Assembly: GCF_900105765.1 (NCBI RefSeq) | Contig: NZ_FNTX01000002.1 | Span: 2,232,001-2,296,000 of the forward strand | Reading direction: 5' to 3' | Length of the DNA stretch: 64,000 nucleotides | From: Ruania alba | GTDB taxonomy: Bacteria > Actinomycetota > Actinomycetes > Actinomycetales > Beutenbergiaceae | Part shown: one piece after another, positions 62,270-64,000 of the stretch | Layout of the letters: every line of letters begins with the position of its first letter | Numbering within the stretch: position 1 is the stretch's first letter | Notes under the pieces: model-generated | Database searches by the model: none | What the model was told of the DNA's origin: nothing | Seen by the model: only the letters and a program-made list of their open reading frames with translations | Position numbers and translations under genes: made by a program

Positions 62270-63024
62270 TCGTGCTCGACGGCGCTACCAAGCGCTACGG
62301 CTCCGCGACCGTGCTCGACCAGGTCTCGCTCACCTTCGGCGGTGAAGGCGTGACCGCTCTCATCGGGCCCAACGGTGCCGGCAAGTCGACCCTGTTCTCG
62401 GTGATCGGGCGGCTGATCCAGCCCGATGAGGGTCGGGTGCGCATCGATGACCTCGATGTGGCCACTGCCCCCTCGCGCATCCTGGCCACGCGGCTGGCGG
62501 TGCTGCGCCAGGACAACCACATCGCCGCCCGCCTGACCGTGGCGGACCTGGTGGAGTTCGGCCGGTTCCCCCACTCGCGGGGCAGGCTGACCACCGACGA
62601 CCGTGACCACGTGGAGCGGGCACTGGACTACCTGGAGCTGCAGCCGTTCCGAGACCGCTACCTCGATCAGCTCTCCGGCGGACAACGCCAGCGGGCGTTC
62701 GTGGCGATGGTGCTGGCCCAGGACACCCGGTACGTGCTGCTGGACGAACCGCTCAACAACCTCGACCTCAAGCATGCAGTGGAGATCATGCGGTTGCTGC
62801 GCCGGATGGCCGACGACCTCGGCAAGCGCATCGTGGTGGTCCTGCACGACATCAACGTGGCCGCGACCTACGCCGACCGGATCGTGGCGATGCGGGACGG
62901 GATCGTGGTCTGCGACGGGCCGGCCGGTGAGGTGATGAATTCGGAGATCCTCGAGTCGATCTACGACATCCCGGTGAGCGTGTGCCGCGTTGAGGGGCGA
63001 TGGGTGGCACTGACAGCCGGCTGA
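62266..63024 (+). CDS. siderophore ABC importer ATPase (FecE type)
   Basis: This 252-residue ATPase has Walker A GPNGAGKST (34-42), Q-loop LRQDNHI, signature LSGGQRQRAF, Walker B YVLLDEPLNNLDL and the H-loop in VLHDINVA, all typical of FecE/FepC. It powers ferric-siderophore uptake with the two permeases and the lipoprotein upstream. The ATG overlaps the preceding stop (ATGA). It closes the operon 59170-63024. Confidence 0.94.
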   Translation: MIVLDGATKRYGSATVLDQVSLTFGGEGVTALIGPNGAGKSTLFSVIGRLIQPDEGRVRIDDLDVATAPSRILATRLAVLRQDNHIAARLTVADLVEFGRFPHSRGRLTTDDRDHVERALDYLELQPFRDRYLDQLSGGQRQRAFVAMVLAQDTRYVLLDEPLNNLDLKHAVEIMRLLRRMADDLGKRIVVVLHDINVAATYADRIVAMRDGIVVCDGPAGEVMNSEILESIYDIPVSVCRVEGRWVALTAG

Positions 63025-63088
63025 GACGACGTGGATGCGTAGAACCGGGCAGGATGCTGCGGGGCGGTACGTATCAGCGTCGGCCCGG

Positions 63089-63883
63089 CTACGAGAAGTC
63101 GGCCATCCCGTACGGGAGACGGCGCATCCGCTCGGCCTCGGCATGCTCGGTCTGCTGACGGCGCGCGGCCGCCTCGTACTCACGGTCCCGCCTGGCCACC
63201 AGGACGGCGGCCAGGAACCTCTCCGGATGCGTCCCCCAGGGTGGGGGTGGAGAGACGTAGGGCTCGATGAGCGCGGCCAACGACCGGGCAGCCTGCTCCC
63301 GGATGTCCGGCCGCAGGCTGCCAGTTCTTCCCAGGAAGATGCGTGCGTGCAGTGCGGGGCCGGACGGGAGACGGCGGATGTCGGCATGGTCGGCCCACCC
63401 GGCAAGGTCCGGGGGCATCAGCAGTGGGGCGAGGGCTGCTTCACTCCCGCGGGCACGGACGGCGTAGGTTCCGGCGAGCAGGTCACCCAGTCGCTTGCCC
63501 TGGGCATTGATCAGGGAGGTGATCACCGCGATCACCCCGAAGGACACCCATACCTCGATCACACCGGTCAGAGCCCGGACGAAGGCTTGCCGGAACCGGA
63601 CCGGTCCGCCGTCGGTACGGACCACACGGATCCCCGTGGCCACCTTTCCGGCGGAGAGCCCGCGGGTGAGGGTCTCGACGGTCGTAGGGATCACCACCAT
63701 GGCCATCGCGAGGGCCGTGATGTAGACCGCACCGAACTGAGCCTGGTTCGACGCGAAATACAACCCGGGAACCAGCACCAGCAGACCGCCGACGACGCTC
63801 ACGGCAATGTCGATCAGACCCGAACCGACCCGACTGAGCAGCATCGCCGGGCGGGCCTCGAGCGCGACCGCCTCTCCGGTCAC
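63089..63883 (-). CDS. RDD family membrane protein
   Basis: This 264-residue protein has an RDD domain in its first ~150 residues: three hydrophobic helices, an Arg in the first (LLSRVGSGLIDIAVSV) and the paired DG/GD motifs (VRTDGGPVRFRQAF, GKRLGDLLAGTYAVR). The C-terminal ~110 residues are cytoplasmic and charged, with Arg/Ala-rich helices. The function of RDD proteins is largely unknown; some are proposed to move Na+ or H+. The GTG start is at 63883. The last ~117 bases of the window hold no gene I can assign. Confidence 0.85.
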   Translation of the reverse strand: MTGEAVALEARPAMLLSRVGSGLIDIAVSVVGGLLVLVPGLYFASNQAQFGAVYITALAMAMVVIPTTVETLTRGLSAGKVATGIRVVRTDGGPVRFRQAFVRALTGVIEVWVSFGVIAVITSLINAQGKRLGDLLAGTYAVRARGSEAALAPLLMPPDLAGWADHADIRRLPSGPALHARIFLGRTGSLRPDIREQAARSLAALIEPYVSPPPPWGTHPERFLAAVLVARRDREYEAAARRQQTEHAEAERMRRLPYGMADFS

Positions 63884-64000
63884 GATGAGGTCGGTCGGCA
63901 GGCCGACCGGTCGGGTCGTCGTCGATCCGCGCCGTGGTGCGGACGGGTGTGTCAGCCGCTGAGGAACCGTCGCCCGATCCGCGCTCGCCGTGGCATACGG

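Noticed and set aside
63884-64000. Possible end of a minus-strand gene (a frame ending at 63952 with RRFLSG).
   Set aside because: Only about 16 codons are visible and no family can be recognised.
1-64000. CRISPR arrays, tRNA/rRNA genes, transposases or phage integrases.
   Set aside because: None seen; the only long repeats are coding cassettes and conversion tracts, with no short regularly spaced repeats or terminal inverted repeats around them.

Overview
The window reads as a high-GC actinobacterial chromosome, most likely Micrococcales (a Ruania/Beutenbergia/Georgenia-like lineage is my guess, not shown by the sequence). Reasons: frequent GTG starts, a WhiB regulator, a TIGR03089 protein, DUF3499 and DUF5719 proteins, and DtxR/IdeR-type iron boxes. 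The block manA, whiB2, metallopeptidase, DUF3499, phosphomannomutase, Trm112 and, far to the right, ahcY matches the conserved neighbourhood known in Mycobacterium tuberculosis as roughly Rv3248c-Rv3265c. Here that neighbourhood is opened up by a large cell-wall glycopolymer locus.

Layout. 1-9.5 kb: glycosyltransferases, a frameshifted nucleotide-sugar dehydrogenase, an amidohydrolase, a sugar epimerase and manA. 9.5-20.6 kb: the conserved core (TIGR03089, whiB2, a giant membrane glycosyltransferase, DUF5719, metallopeptidase, DUF3499, phosphomannomutase, Trm112), interrupted by a gamma-glutamyl-type amidotransferase hydrolase and a TupA-like ATP-grasp ligase. 20.7-31.2 kb: a minus-strand operon with a UDP-sugar dehydrogenase, a TagGH-like polymer exporter, glycosyltransferases and a second TupA-like ligase, followed by a CDP-glycerol glycerophosphotransferase. 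31.3-34.1 kb: a taurine/nitrate-type ABC importer. 34.3-48.4 kb: an accessory segment with three OafA-like acyltransferases that share a nucleotide-identical domain, two more TupA-like ligases, and a giant GT2/glycerophosphotransferase gene with a one-base frameshift. 48.4-56.1 kb: a Tat-exported PGRP amidase, UDP-glucose dehydrogenase, a PatB-type C-S lyase, an MFS transporter and a fourth acyltransferase. 56.2-64 kb: ahcY, nhaA, an IdeR-box-controlled siderophore ABC operon and an RDD membrane protein.

How it may work together (inference): the locus has parts for a phosphoglycerol- and uronic-acid-containing wall polymer. There are three nucleotide-sugar dehydrogenases, two glycerophosphotransferases, several GT2/GT4 enzymes and a TagGH exporter. 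O-acyltransferases and four TupA-like amide ligases could decorate it. TupA is known from teichuronopeptide synthesis, so an amino-acid-amidated, O-acylated teichoic/teichuronic polymer is a reasonable hypothesis.

The most unusual signal is a 1,175-bp acyltransferase cassette present in three identical copies with atypical codon usage. Each copy is joined to a different extracytoplasmic SGNH tail, and the cassette sits beside duplicated TupA-like genes that also carry a 112-bp identical tract. This looks like active gene conversion or recombinational diversification of surface-polymer modification. No tRNA, rRNA, CRISPR array, transposase or phage gene was recognised. No intergenic stretch exceeds about 300 bases; the longest are 44714-44932 and 31169-31358, where I see no gene.
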